Positions 6,664-15,303 of a DNA stretch of 29,578 bases are shown in pieces. The notes below the pieces were generated by a model, which worked only from the letters and a program-made list of their open reading frames with translations, was not told the DNA's origin and did no database searches. Position 1 is the stretch's first letter. Every line of letters begins with the position of its first letter. Source of the stretch: Bacteroidia bacterium (GTDB taxonomy: Bacteria; Bacteroidota; Bacteroidia; Bacteroidales; Azobacteroidaceae); the NCBI GenBank assembly GCA_025999115.1, contig BNWW01000029.1, positions 1-29,578 of the forward strand. The letters run 5' to 3'. Both the position numbers and the translations under genes were made by a program.

Positions 6664-9296
6664 TGATTTATTAGTGATTGATTTCCCGTAGCCGAAATTT
6701 CGGAAATCCGGAAGGTAAGTTGAACCGTATTACTTCCTCCATCTTTTCGTTCGATGAAAAACGACGACACCGGCGCAATGTAATTATTATAAGAATGTTC
6801 GCTGTCTTCCCAAAAATGAGTATCGGCCGGGGCATGATAGCCGTTGAATTTATCGTTATTCCAACAATAATAATGTGCTTGAATTTTATCAGCGTTATCT
6901 TCATAAAAACGGTCGAAATCGATGGTCGCTATAAACGGATTACCTATCAAAGCGATGTGCCGGCCGTTGTATTCTCCGAAAGTTACCGAAATTGTAACTT
7001 CCCGGTTGGCCAAGCGATAGGCTTCTTCATTTCGAGTAACGGAAACGGGTGTTGTTTCGAGTGTCAAATCATCGGTAGCCGTATCGAAAACGTAAAAATG
7101 ACTTTTGCCTTCGTTGTATTGATGGATGCGATGGGCTGCGCTTTGCTCGTTGTTTTCAAAATAAGGCAATTCTATTTTTTCGTTTACAATGCCCAATCCG
7201 GTGTTTTCGTCCGACAGATCTTCGTGTCCTTTGACGGATTCGTTGTCGCTATTTACCCATAATGCAAAACCTTCGCCCGGTAATAACGGTTCGGAAAGCG
7301 AACGAATGTCTTTCCATCCGGCTTGCGATTGGGTTTCGTTTAGAATAGACAAATCGAATTTTCGCAGGAAAGTATAAGGATAACCGCCGAAACAGAAATC
7401 GCCGGCATACACTTGTCGAATCGGGGAGGCCAACATATTCCACCGGTCGCGCGATAAACCGCCGGCGCCGAAGTCTATTTGAACGTGCGCCCGGATATAA
7501 TGCAGAAGATCTTGCCGTCCGATTTCGGCGCCGGAAGCGAAAATAATATTATCCACATAGGCCGAATCAATCAAAACAGGATAGGATGCGCTTGCCGGAA
7601 TAGTTGCAGTCGAGTTGATGCCCGGAATGCCGTTGGTCCAATTGGCTGCATCTTTCCAATTCGTAGAGGCGCTTTGCGGACTCCATTGAGTCGTTGCGGG
7701 ATCGGAAGTGATCACTTTTACATTCTTGAAATCAATCACATTAAAAGTGGGATAATCGGGGTCTATTTCTTTGGAAACGCGTGTTCGCTGTTCGGAACCT
7801 GCAGATTGCGAAAAAATTTGCAATTGGTAATTTCCCGCTTTGGCGTAAGGCGGCAGTTTGCAAGAAATTGAACTATGGATATAATACAAAGAATTGAGCG
7901 TAACATTTTTCAGGACTCCTACCTGCACTGTCGACGAATTGGTCGTATTTACCAATACGACACAAATATCACCCGTAAAATCAAACAGACCGAGATTGGC
8001 AATATCCGTGGTCGTCGTCCAAGAGGCGCCGACGGAAATATTGGCAGAAGTGTTAGATTCCAAGTCATTGATAAGTTTCAATACATTTTGAAGAGGTTCT
8101 CCGTCGGCTACCGGCGTGATATGTGTCAGTATGTTTTGATTTTTGGAATAAACACCGCTTCCCGAGCCTGCGCCGCCTGTTCCGGGATTCAAGGCATTTA
8201 ATAAAAACCATCCGTCGTATAATCCGCCCCATCCCCAATTAAAATGGAAATAGTTGCCGTCGGGATTGTAACCGTCGCAGACAAATGCGTGTCCGCCGCC
8301 GGAAGCGTCGGTGCCGGCATAAAATACGGGACGTTGCCGTTGAACAACCTCGTCAATCAAACAAGCCATCCATTCGGTATCACTATAATACAACCGTTGA
8401 TTGATTTGAATATTTTGAGCATAATTGAAATAATTGCGAAAAGCGGTTCCTGCGTCCATGATGGTGGTTCCGCTGCCTCCATAACTCGCTATATTGTAAT
8501 CCATTTTAGTGGCCACTCCGCAATGATACATCAGACCGGCTACGGCGGCGTTTTCTTCCGGTGTACTTCCGGCAGAATATTCGTTGGTCATTTTATCCCA
8601 ATCGTAACCGGCGGGAGAATCAATTGCCGGAATATCAATGCTTCTGCTGTACGTTTGATAGGCCGGCATGGGATTTGCTTTGCCGGGATAACGATGAAAT
8701 TTTATAATTTGAGCCATCGCGGTGGCGACACATCCCGTCGCGGTTTCTTCGTTTGCAACACGCGGACATAAATCATTGTACGGCGCTAATTGATTCCATT
8801 TGGTTTGAATCAAAAAAGACGGTTCTTCCGTTTCGGAGGAAGAACGTAAAACATTGCCGGTCAAATAATCAGACCATTGAAGTTGGGTGGCCGGACCGGC
8901 CGTAAGGCTTTGTTTTTGCGCTTCACGAATTTCCGTTTCCATCCCGTTCATCCAATAAGTGAAATTGGGTGGAAGATTTTGCAAATCATACTTCCCGTTT
9001 TCGGAATAAGCCAATACCGGAGCGGCTACATCGTCGCCCGATACAATGATAAAACCTTGATTGTCATTAATATTAAAGATATAATAAACTGCGCCGGCAG
9101 CATCACTTCGCAAAACGGAAGATTGAGAACGAACGGCGGTTAATCGAATATTATTTTTCATACCGGAGCGCCGGCTTTTTTTCAGATATTGCAGCGCCAC
9201 TTTTTCTGCCTGTCTGCTTTCAATTGGCTTAGCACAAAGAATTCCGGAAAAGCTGATGATCAACAGACTAATCCAGATAGAAAACACTTTCTTCAT
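6660..9296 (-). CDS. secreted C10 family cysteine peptidase (streptopain-like)
   Basis: An 878-aa secreted papain-fold peptidase. Signal peptide at residues 1-22 (ISLLIISFSGILCA), then a Spi-type propeptide up to about 130 with the typical YYIFNINDNQGFIIVSGDD. The catalytic domain begins near WNQLAPYNDLCP; nucleophile Cys189 lies in TGCVATAMAQI and catalytic His336 in GGHAFVCDGY, followed by NWGWGGLYDGW. Residues ~400-878 form long beta-rich domains (including a WSPQSASTNWKDAANW segment like those next to adhesin-type repeats) and end in TGNQSLINQ without an obvious type IX secretion C-terminal domain. Related Bacteroidetes peptidases degrade host or environmental proteins; substrate unknown here. 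Overlaps the small secreted gene downstream by 4 bp and is divergent from the M16 gene. Confidence 0.9.
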   Translation of the reverse strand: MKKVFSIWISLLIISFSGILCAKPIESRQAEKVALQYLKKSRRSGMKNNIRLTAVRSQSSVLRSDAAGAVYYIFNINDNQGFIIVSGDDVAAPVLAYSENGKYDLQNLPPNFTYWMNGMETEIREAQKQSLTAGPATQLQWSDYLTGNVLRSSSETEEPSFLIQTKWNQLAPYNDLCPRVANEETATGCVATAMAQIIKFHRYPGKANPMPAYQTYSRSIDIPAIDSPAGYDWDKMTNEYSAGSTPEENAAVAGLMYHCGVATKMDYNIASYGGSGTTIMDAGTAFRNYFNYAQNIQINQRLYYSDTEWMACLIDEVVQRQRPVFYAGTDASGGGHAFVCDGYNPDGNYFHFNWGWGGLYDGWFLLNALNPGTGGAGSGSGVYSKNQNILTHITPVADGEPLQNVLKLINDLESNTSANISVGASWTTTTDIANLGLFDFTGDICVVLVNTTNSSTVQVGVLKNVTLNSLYYIHSSISCKLPPYAKAGNYQLQIFSQSAGSEQRTRVSKEIDPDYPTFNVIDFKNVKVITSDPATTQWSPQSASTNWKDAANWTNGIPGINSTATIPASASYPVLIDSAYVDNIIFASGAEIGRQDLLHYIRAHVQIDFGAGGLSRDRWNMLASPIRQVYAGDFCFGGYPYTFLRKFDLSILNETQSQAGWKDIRSLSEPLLPGEGFALWVNSDNESVKGHEDLSDENTGLGIVNEKIELPYFENNEQSAAHRIHQYNEGKSHFYVFDTATDDLTLETTPVSVTRNEEAYRLANREVTISVTFGEYNGRHIALIGNPFIATIDFDRFYEDNADKIQAHYYCWNNDKFNGYHAPADTHFWEDSEHSYNNYIAPVSSFFIERKDGGSNTVQLTFRISEISATGNQSLINQ

Positions 9297-9347
9297 TCTT
9301 ATTGTTTTTTAACAAATCTGCTAAATCCCCTGCAATTATCGTGCCAA

Positions 9348-9380
9348 TTTGTAAAATATTCAAAATATTTCATACCTTTG
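9348..9380 (+). promoter_or_regulatory. promoter of the M16 peptidase-uvrB transcript
   Basis: TTTG (9348-9351), 21-bp spacer, TACCTTTG (9373-9380): a full match to the Bacteroidetes consensus. The ATG of the M16 gene follows 26 bp after the -7 box, giving a leader of roughly 18-20 nt. No clear matching box was seen for the divergent C10 gene. Confidence 0.75.
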
Positions 9381-9405
9381 GCCTTTATTTTCAATTTTAA
9401 ATAAG

Positions 9406-12300
9406 ATGAAGTCGATTCAACGTATTTTTTGGGTATTGCTTTGCGCTGTTTGCAGCCTCAATATCCACGCACAGGGCTTGAAAGCTTTTCAATTGGCCAA
9501 TGGCCTGCAAGTGTTTGTTTGGGAAGACGAAAACATGACCGAAGTTACCGGTCTGGTGGCCGTCAATGTAGGTTCAAAAGAAGAACCCGAAAGTTACACC
9601 GGTTTGGCGCATTATCTCGAACATTTGATGTTTAAAGGAACCGAACAAATCGGTACGATCAATTGGGAAAAAGAAAAACCGCTTTACGAACAAATCATCG
9701 CTAAATACGATGAACGCGCTGCAACGGCCGATCCCGCTCAACGTGATGCTATCTCGAAAGAAATCAATCAATTGGCGATAGAAGCGGCACAATACAATAT
9801 CCCGAACGAAGAAGAAATTTTGATGCAAAACATGGGTTCATTCAATACGAATGCTTATACTTCGTTTGATCAAACCGTTTATTTTAATTCCTTTCCGGCC
9901 GGAGAAATTTACAAATGGTTGGAATTGTATTCTTCCCGTTTAATCAAACCTGTTTTCCGTAATTTCCAAGCGGAATTGGAAACGGTTTACGAAGAATTTA
10001 ACCGAGGTCAGGATGAACATGGTCAACAGGAACAGGAATTTTTGCTCAAAAATCTTTTTCCGGGTCATCCTTACGCCCGCAATATCGTCGGTCTTCCCGA
10101 ACATCTTAAAAATCCGCAACTGAGTAAGTTAATCGAATTTTACAATACGTGGTATGTTCCGAATAATATGGCTTTGATTTTAATCGGAAACATCAAAGCG
10201 AACCAAGTGGCCGGTATGGTCAAGGAAAAATTCGGACGCTTGGAATCTAAAACGCTTCCCGAACGCAAACAATATCCGCAAACGCCACTGAAAGGCCGTA
10301 AAGAAGTAAGCGCGAAAATTTCGCAAATGCCGCAAGTGTATTTGTCGTTTCCCGGAATTACGGCTGCCGGTTCCGACGATGTGGCTTTGAGTATCTGCTC
10401 GGCTATTTTATCGAACTCCGCCCATACCGGTTTGATTGATAAATTGGTGGTGGATGGTGATTTATTGAGCGCGTCTGCAGGACCTTTTTCGTTGAAAGAG
10501 CGAGGAGTAGTGATTGTTTCCGCTGTCCCTTATTACGATGTAAACCAACGCCGTTTTGAATCCCTGAAATCGACGGAAAAGATTTTATGGAAAGAAATAA
10601 AAAAATTGCAAGACGGAAAATTTGAAGATTGGTTGGTGCAATCCATTAAAAGCGATTTGATTCGCCGCTTTGATTTGCAAATGGAAGATGCTTTTACCCG
10701 TGCCCAAACCATTACCGAAATGTTTGTGAACGGTCGCAATTTGACGGATTTATTGAATTACAAAGAACGAGTAGAGGCCATTACAACAGACGAAATTAGA
10801 GCCATTGCCAAGCAATATTTCGGTAACGATTTCGCAGCGCTTTATTTCAACGAAGGGAAACCGGGTAAAAAAGGCGATCCGATGAAAAAACCGGATTATC
10901 AACCGGTGATTCCGGCGCGGGCATCCGAATCGGAATATGCGCAACAATTCACTTTTCTTCCAGCCAAATATGCTCCGAAATTTGCTGATATGAATGATGT
11001 GGAAATCCGAAAAATCAACGATCGTTCGCGTTTCTTCTATACAAAAAATCCCGAAAACGACGTTTTTTCACTGACCTTGAAGTTCGGTATCGGAGCGGCC
11101 AAAATGCCGAAATTGAAATTAGCCGTTCCGTTGATGAACAATGCCGGAATTATGCCCGACATCGAAGCGCAAGAAGTAAAACAAGAGTTTAGCAATTTGG
11201 GAACCACTTGCCGTTACGGATTGACCGATGATTATTTATATGTAACACTGACCGGTTTTGAAACCAATTTGGAAGCCTCCTGTAATTTGATGACCCGCCA
11301 AATTTTACTTCCGAAATTGGACGAAAAACAAAAAGACAATATGCTTGGCGGTTATTACCAATCGCGCCGGTTTGAAAAAGAATCGAACGAAAGCTTGAGC
11401 GACGCCTTGCTCGAATACCTTTTATATAAGGATAAATCGAAATATCTTGACCGTTTGGAACTCGAAAAAGTGATTTTTTATACGGTTAGCGAATTGACCG
11501 GCGAATTTCAACGCGCTACCGACTACGAAGCCGAAGCTTATTATGTAGGTAATTTGCCGGTCGACGAAGTATATGATATTTTGAGCAAAAATTTACCGAT
11601 GAAACAAGGTGAACGCGAATCCGCTTCTCCTGAAATCAGAACGCGTACCGCTTATTCCGAACCCACTATTTATTTCTTGCCGAATAATAGCGATGCCAAA
11701 CAAAGTGCGGTTTCGTTCTACATTCAGGGAAAAGAATATACAAAAGAACAGGATCCGGTTATCAATGCTTTCAACCTGTATTTCGGAGCGGGATTTTTTA
11801 CCGATTTGGTGAGTCAGGAAATCCGCGAATACCGTTCGTTGGCCTATCATTCGGGAGCTTATTATTCTCGTCCGGTGAAGGAACATAATCCGGGTCATTT
11901 CTATGGTGTGGTAGAAACGCAGGCCGATAAAACATTGACGGCCGTGGAAGTGTTTATGAATTTAATCAATGATATGCCGCTTTTCCCAAACCGTATAACC
12001 AATATCAAAAATTATTTAAAGAACACCGCTTCTGTCGAAAAACCGCAATTCCGTGTCGCCGGTCAACAATATGAAGCTTGGCGGTTGAGAGGTTATACCG
12101 AATCGCCCGCGAAAACGCATCAAATGGCTATCGACCAACTTACGTTCGACGATTTGGTTAAATTCTACGAAGAAAACGTCAAAGGAAAACCGATTGCCAT
12201 TTCGATTGTCGGGAATCCGAAAAATATTGATTTGAAAGCCTTGGAAAGATACGGAAAAGTAACTAAAATATCGACTTCCCGTATTTTCAGCGAAAAATAA
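9406..12300 (+). CDS. M16 family zinc metallopeptidase (pitrilysin-like, secreted)
   Basis: A 964-aa insulinase/pitrilysin-family peptidase. Signal peptide MKSIQRIFWVLLCAVCSLNIHA, cut before QG. The first M16 domain carries the inverted zinc motif HYLEH (His69, Glu72, His73), and the third ligand is expected in LETVYEEFNRG about 130 residues later. Four M16 units follow in the single-chain (about 960-aa) arrangement; the second active-site-like domain has no HxxEH and should be structural. The family cuts peptides and signal-peptide-like fragments inside a closed chamber, here in the periplasm. Its own promoter lies just upstream and uvrB follows after 9 bp, a chance-looking operon of unrelated functions. 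Intact. Confidence 0.93.
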   Translation: MKSIQRIFWVLLCAVCSLNIHAQGLKAFQLANGLQVFVWEDENMTEVTGLVAVNVGSKEEPESYTGLAHYLEHLMFKGTEQIGTINWEKEKPLYEQIIAKYDERAATADPAQRDAISKEINQLAIEAAQYNIPNEEEILMQNMGSFNTNAYTSFDQTVYFNSFPAGEIYKWLELYSSRLIKPVFRNFQAELETVYEEFNRGQDEHGQQEQEFLLKNLFPGHPYARNIVGLPEHLKNPQLSKLIEFYNTWYVPNNMALILIGNIKANQVAGMVKEKFGRLESKTLPERKQYPQTPLKGRKEVSAKISQMPQVYLSFPGITAAGSDDVALSICSAILSNSAHTGLIDKLVVDGDLLSASAGPFSLKERGVVIVSAVPYYDVNQRRFESLKSTEKILWKEIKKLQDGKFEDWLVQSIKSDLIRRFDLQMEDAFTRAQTITEMFVNGRNLTDLLNYKERVEAITTDEIRAIAKQYFGNDFAALYFNEGKPGKKGDPMKKPDYQPVIPARASESEYAQQFTFLPAKYAPKFADMNDVEIRKINDRSRFFYTKNPENDVFSLTLKFGIGAAKMPKLKLAVPLMNNAGIMPDIEAQEVKQEFSNLGTTCRYGLTDDYLYVTLTGFETNLEASCNLMTRQILLPKLDEKQKDNMLGGYYQSRRFEKESNESLSDALLEYLLYKDKSKYLDRLELEKVIFYTVSELTGEFQRATDYEAEAYYVGNLPVDEVYDILSKNLPMKQGERESASPEIRTRTAYSEPTIYFLPNNSDAKQSAVSFYIQGKEYTKEQDPVINAFNLYFGAGFFTDLVSQEIREYRSLAYHSGAYYSRPVKEHNPGHFYGVVETQADKTLTAVEVFMNLINDMPLFPNRITNIKNYLKNTASVEKPQFRVAGQQYEAWRLRGYTESPAKTHQMAIDQLTFDDLVKFYEENVKGKPIAISIVGNPKNIDLKALERYGKVTKISTSRIFSEK

Positions 12301-12309
12301 AAACGGAAA

Positions 12310-14337
12310 ATGAATTTTCAACTCATCTCCGATTATAAACCTACCGGCGACCAACCGCAAGCGATTCGCGAGTTGGTTGCCGGCTTAGAACAAAACCAGC
12401 CTTACCAAACGCTTTTGGGAGTTACCGGTTCGGGAAAAACATTTACGGTGGCCAATGTGATTCAGGCGGTCAACCAGCCGGCTTTGGTGTTGAGCCACAA
12501 CAAAACCCTGGCCGCTCAATTGTATAGCGAGTTTAAAACCTTTTTTCCGAAGAATGCGGTCGAATATTTTGTTTCGTATTACGATTATTATCAACCGGAA
12601 GCCTATATTCCAAGTTCAAATACTTATATTGAGAAAGATTTGGCGATTAACAGTGAAATCGACCGTTTGCGCTTGGCGGCTTCGTCGGCATTGTTGTCGG
12701 GACGGCGGGATGTGATTATTGTGTCGTCGGTTTCGTGCTTGTACGGAATGGGGAATCCCGCTGATTTTGAAGAAAATGTGGTGCGTATCAAGCAGGGAAT
12801 GACATTTTCGCGTAATGTTTTCCTGCACAAATTGGTGCAAAGTTTGTATTCGCGCAATCAAGTGGAATTTAAGGACGGCGTTTTCCGGGTTAATGGCGAT
12901 ACGGTCGATATTAATTTGGCTTACAACGAAATAGCTTTGCGTGTGATTTTCTGGGGCGATGACATTGAGGAGATTTATACTTTCGATCCGGTTTCGGGAC
13001 AACAGTTGGAGAGTTTCGAAAGTTTTGATATTTATCCGGCCAATATCTTTGTTACGACGCCCGAACGCATTCATGCCGCCGTTCAACAAATCGATTTGGA
13101 TTTAGGTGAACGGGTGCAGTATTTTAATTCCATCGGCAAAATAGAAGAAGCTAAACGCCTTTACGAGCGCGTAACTTTCGATTTGGAAATGATTCGCGAG
13201 TTAGGTTATTGTACGGGAATCGAAAATTATTCCCGTTATTTGGATGGGCGCGATGCCGGTGTGCGTCCTTTTTGCTTGCTCGATTATTTTCCGAAAGATT
13301 TTTTGGTGATAATTGATGAAAGCCATGTAACCATTCCGCAAGTCAGGGCAATGTATGGCGGCGATCATTCCCGTAAAATCAATTTGATTGAATACGGATT
13401 TCGTTTGCCGGCTGCGATGGACAACCGTCCGCTTACTTACGATGAATTTGAATTGCTTACGCCGCAGAAAATATTTGTCAGCGCTACACCGGCCGATTTT
13501 GAATTGGAACTGTGCGAAGGTGTTGTGGTGGAACAAGTGGTGCGTCCGACGGGATTGTTGGATCCGGTTATCGAAGTCCGTCCGAGTTTGAATCAGATGG
13601 ACGATTTGATGGAAGAAATTCAAATCCGCACAGAACGCAACGAGCGCACTTTGGTAACCACATTGACCAAACGTATGGCCGAAGAATTGAACGCTTATTT
13701 TCTGAATTTAGGTATTCAAACGGCTTATATCCATTCGGATGTGGAAACGTTGAAACGCATCGAAATCATGGAACAGTTGCGCCAAGGCGTGTTTGATGTG
13801 TTAATCGGCGTAAATCTGTTGCGCGAGGGCCTGGATTTGCCCGAGGTTTCGCTCGTCGCCATTTTGGACGCCGATAAAGAAGGATTTTTACGTTCGCACC
13901 GTTCGCTCACGCAAACAGCTGGTCGCGCCGCGCGGAATATCAACGGACGAGTGATTTTTTACGCCGACAAAATCACGGACAGTATGCAAAAAACGATCGA
14001 CGAAACCAATCGACGGCGCGAAAAACAATTGCTTTACAATGCACAAAACAATATTACGCCGCAACAAATCCGCAAAACGATTACCGGTTCGGCTTTGACG
14101 CAAAAATCGCTATCCAAAACGGAACCGAAGCCCTATATCGAATCGGAATCGAAAATTCTGCTGGCCGCTGATCCGGTTGTGAAGATGATGAACAAAGAAC
14201 AACTGCAAAAGACCATCGACAAAACCCGCAAGATGATGATGGACAGCTCCCGGAAATTGGAGTTTCTGGAAGCGGCGCAGTATCGGGATGAGTTGTTGCG
14301 GTTGGAGGAATTATTGAAGGAGCGTGTATTAAATTGA
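12310..14337 (+). CDS. uvrB: excinuclease ABC subunit B
   Basis: UvrB is the DNA damage-verifying ATPase of nucleotide excision repair, working with UvrA and UvrC. At 675 aa it is full length. It shows Walker A GVTGSGKT (37-44), the DNA-gripping beta-hairpin region YYDYYQPEAYIPSSNTYIEK, the DESH Walker B box (Asp336-His339), helicase motifs V/VI (VGVNLLREGLDLPEVSLVAILDADKEG; TAGRAARN) split over the second RecA domain, and the C-terminal UVR motif for UvrC contact (about 627-672). The start MNFQLISDYKPTGDQPQ is the family norm. The last codons (Glu-Arg-Val-Leu-Asn-stop) lie in a 19-bp sequence that recurs at 21153-21171, 6.8 kb downstream. Confidence 0.98.
   Translation: MNFQLISDYKPTGDQPQAIRELVAGLEQNQPYQTLLGVTGSGKTFTVANVIQAVNQPALVLSHNKTLAAQLYSEFKTFFPKNAVEYFVSYYDYYQPEAYIPSSNTYIEKDLAINSEIDRLRLAASSALLSGRRDVIIVSSVSCLYGMGNPADFEENVVRIKQGMTFSRNVFLHKLVQSLYSRNQVEFKDGVFRVNGDTVDINLAYNEIALRVIFWGDDIEEIYTFDPVSGQQLESFESFDIYPANIFVTTPERIHAAVQQIDLDLGERVQYFNSIGKIEEAKRLYERVTFDLEMIRELGYCTGIENYSRYLDGRDAGVRPFCLLDYFPKDFLVIIDESHVTIPQVRAMYGGDHSRKINLIEYGFRLPAAMDNRPLTYDEFELLTPQKIFVSATPADFELELCEGVVVEQVVRPTGLLDPVIEVRPSLNQMDDLMEEIQIRTERNERTLVTTLTKRMAEELNAYFLNLGIQTAYIHSDVETLKRIEIMEQLRQGVFDVLIGVNLLREGLDLPEVSLVAILDADKEGFLRSHRSLTQTAGRAARNINGRVIFYADKITDSMQKTIDETNRRREKQLLYNAQNNITPQQIRKTITGSALTQKSLSKTEPKPYIESESKILLAADPVVKMMNKEQLQKTIDKTRKMMMDSSRKLEFLEAAQYRDELLRLEELLKERVLN
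14319..14337 (+). repeat. direct repeat copy 1: uvrB 3' tail
   Basis: The last 19 bp of uvrB including the TGA stop match 21153-21171 in 18 of 19 positions. In both places the repeat is followed after 12-14 bp by the 3' end of a minus-strand XRE-regulator sequence, so the shared layout is longer than the shared bases. It marks the left edge of cassette 1 and of the AT-rich island. Confidence 0.7.
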
Positions 14338-14349
14338 ATAATGAGATAA

Positions 14350-14712
14350 TTATATCTTTTGTAATCGTTCTATTTCGGTCTCAAGCATTTTGATTTTTTC
14401 CTCATATAGTTCGATCACTTTATCCGACAAATGATTAATAGTAATATGTGTATCATGTTGTGTATGATTTTGCACGGCAGAAGCATTATCTGTATTGTTT
14501 TGTACCAGATTATCAGGTGCAAAAAGATCTTCCGGTTTTATGTTCAATACCTCACACAACTTTTCCAATACATTTACCCAACTATTACTTTCTCCGTTTT
14601 CAATCCGACTATATGCCGATTGAGAAATATTCAACAATTTTGATATTTCATCTTGAGAAATACCTTTATTCATTCGCAGTGTACGGATTCTTGATGCAAT
14701 TTTTGTGTTCAT
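14350..14712 (-). CDS. XRE family transcriptional regulator (HTH + C-terminal coiled coil)
   Basis: A 120-aa DNA-binding protein starting at ATG 14712 (MNTKIASRIRTLRMNKG). An earlier ATG at 14775 would add 21 residues of low-quality sequence lying in the promoter region. Residues 5-63 are a Cro/C1-type helix-turn-helix (GISQDEISKLLNISQSAYSR is the HTH, followed by IENGESNSW). A polar Asn/His/Thr-rich linker follows, then a C-terminal coiled coil (DKVIELYEEKIKMLETEIE) for dimerisation. It converges with uvrB (12 bp apart) and diverges from the RiPP precursor gene, so it is a candidate local regulator of cassette 1; this is inferred. A decayed relative lies at the matching place in cassette 2 (21186-21376). 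A weak promoter box TATTTTTG sits at 14739-14732. Confidence 0.9.
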   Translation of the reverse strand: MNTKIASRIRTLRMNKGISQDEISKLLNISQSAYSRIENGESNSWVNVLEKLCEVLNIKPEDLFAPDNLVQNNTDNASAVQNHTQHDTHITINHLSDKVIELYEEKIKMLETEIERLQKI

Positions 14713-14731
14713 ATTTTTCTGTATTATTGCA

Positions 14732-14739
14732 CAAAAATA
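14732..14739 (-). promoter_or_regulatory. possible -7 box for the XRE regulator
   Basis: TATTTTTG on the minus strand fits TAnnTTTG and lies 20 bp before the ATG at 14712. No matching TTTG at -33 was found, so this is tentative. Confidence 0.35.
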
Positions 14740-14789
14740 CGATTTTTCTTTCCATATTTTTAGTAAAATCGACAATAATCATTATATCT

Positions 14790-14826
14790 ACCCAAAAACA
14801 GGGTAACGATGACCCGAAAACAGGTT
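14790..14826 (+). promoter_or_regulatory. paired direct repeats, candidate activator or XRE operator
   Basis: ACCCAAAAACAGGGT (14790-14804) and ACCCGAAAACAGGTT (14812-14826) agree in 13 of 15 positions and start exactly 22 bp apart, two turns of the helix. They lie between the divergent XRE and precursor genes, about 33 bp upstream of the -7 box at 14860. Paired direct repeats with ~21-22 bp phasing are typical for LytTR-type activators of bacteriocin operons, but no such regulator is encoded here; the adjacent XRE protein is the other candidate. The rest of the 305-bp gap (14713-15017) holds only the promoter boxes and an AT-rich leader. Confidence 0.5.
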
Positions 14827-14859
14827 GAAATATGCATCTGGAATACAATAATTCAAATA

Positions 14860-14867
14860 TATCTTTG
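14860..14867 (+). promoter_or_regulatory. -7 box of the cassette 1 precursor promoter
   Basis: TATCTTTG fits the Bacteroidetes -7 element. No good TTTG occurs at -33, which is common in promoters that need an activator; the paired repeats at 14790-14826 lie at the right distance. The leader to the ATG at 15018 would be about 145 nt and AT-rich. Confidence 0.5.
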
Positions 14868-15017
14868 CAGTGTGAAGTTTTATTAAAAAATATTGTTTTC
14901 GTAGTGCGCAATACTGGAATAGGTGTTTTGAGATGGAAATTTGCAAAAGAGCGAAATAGAAAATGCGCTAAACTCTTTAAAATATGGCGTAAATGTTAAA
15001 TTTAAAAATAAAAAAAA

Positions 15018-15203
15018 ATGAACGCTAAAAGATTTTCTTTAAGTGATGTTGTTGTTCTCAAAGATAACGACAAATTGGCAACAGACCAACTCAATGGAGT
15101 TCGTGGCGGTGGTTCCTGCGTTTGCAGTAGCGGAAATTGTAATTCCAATACCACATGCTCCGGCAATCAACAAAAAAAGAAACAAGAAACATTGGGACAA
15201 TAA
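15018..15203 (+). CDS. RiPP precursor peptide 1 (GG leader, four-Cys core)
   Basis: A 61-residue peptide with a leader and core. The leader (residues 1 to about 31) contains FSLSDVVVLKDNDKL and ends DQLNGVRGGG, a double-glycine processing site of the GG-Bacteroidales natural-product precursor type. The core begins after Gly31/32 and carries Cys34, Cys36, Cys41 and Cys47 among Ser, Asn, Gly and Thr (SCVCSSGNCNSNTTCSG), then a charged Lys/Gln tail. A radical SAM/SPASM enzyme follows, so thioether or other carbon-centred crosslinks to the Cys residues are likely (inferred). Cleavage after GG and export would be by the C39 ABC transporter 3.7 kb downstream. It has a promoter, a long leader, and a hairpin after it that should make it the most abundant message of the cassette. 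Confidence 0.87.
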   Translation: MNAKRFSLSDVVVLKDNDKLATDQLNGVRGGGSCVCSSGNCNSNTTCSGNQQKKKQETLGQ

Positions 15204-15210
15204 TTAATTG

Positions 15211-15279
15211 AAGGTTGTCTCAAAAGGCTGTCATAGATAGGCTATGCTCATAATGATATGGCGCTTTTGAGACAACTTT
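15211..15279 (+). repeat. inverted repeat / hairpin after precursor 1
   Basis: Arms 15211-15226 and 15264-15279 pair in 15 of 16 positions (GTTGTCTCAAAAG / CTTTTGAGACAAC are perfect; the remaining mismatch is a G-U pair in RNA), with a 37-nt loop. It lies between the precursor stop and the radical SAM start. No U-run follows, so it is not a standard terminator; it may act as an attenuator or mRNA stabiliser. The arm sequence also resembles insertion-sequence ends, so a miniature element is another reading. Confidence 0.7.
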
Positions 15280-15303
15280 GATTATATCTAAATCTTTTAA
15301 TAC

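Noticed and set aside
13201..13623. 140-codon minus-strand ORF within uvrB (and similar long antisense ORFs in mnmE, the C10 and M16 genes)
   Set aside because: They lie wholly inside well-recognised genes on the other strand, show no domain and have Arg/Phe/Ile-rich shadow composition.
15211..15279. Complete insertion sequence
   Set aside because: The arms look IS-like, but there is no transposase between them and only a 37-nt loop; kept only as an inverted repeat.
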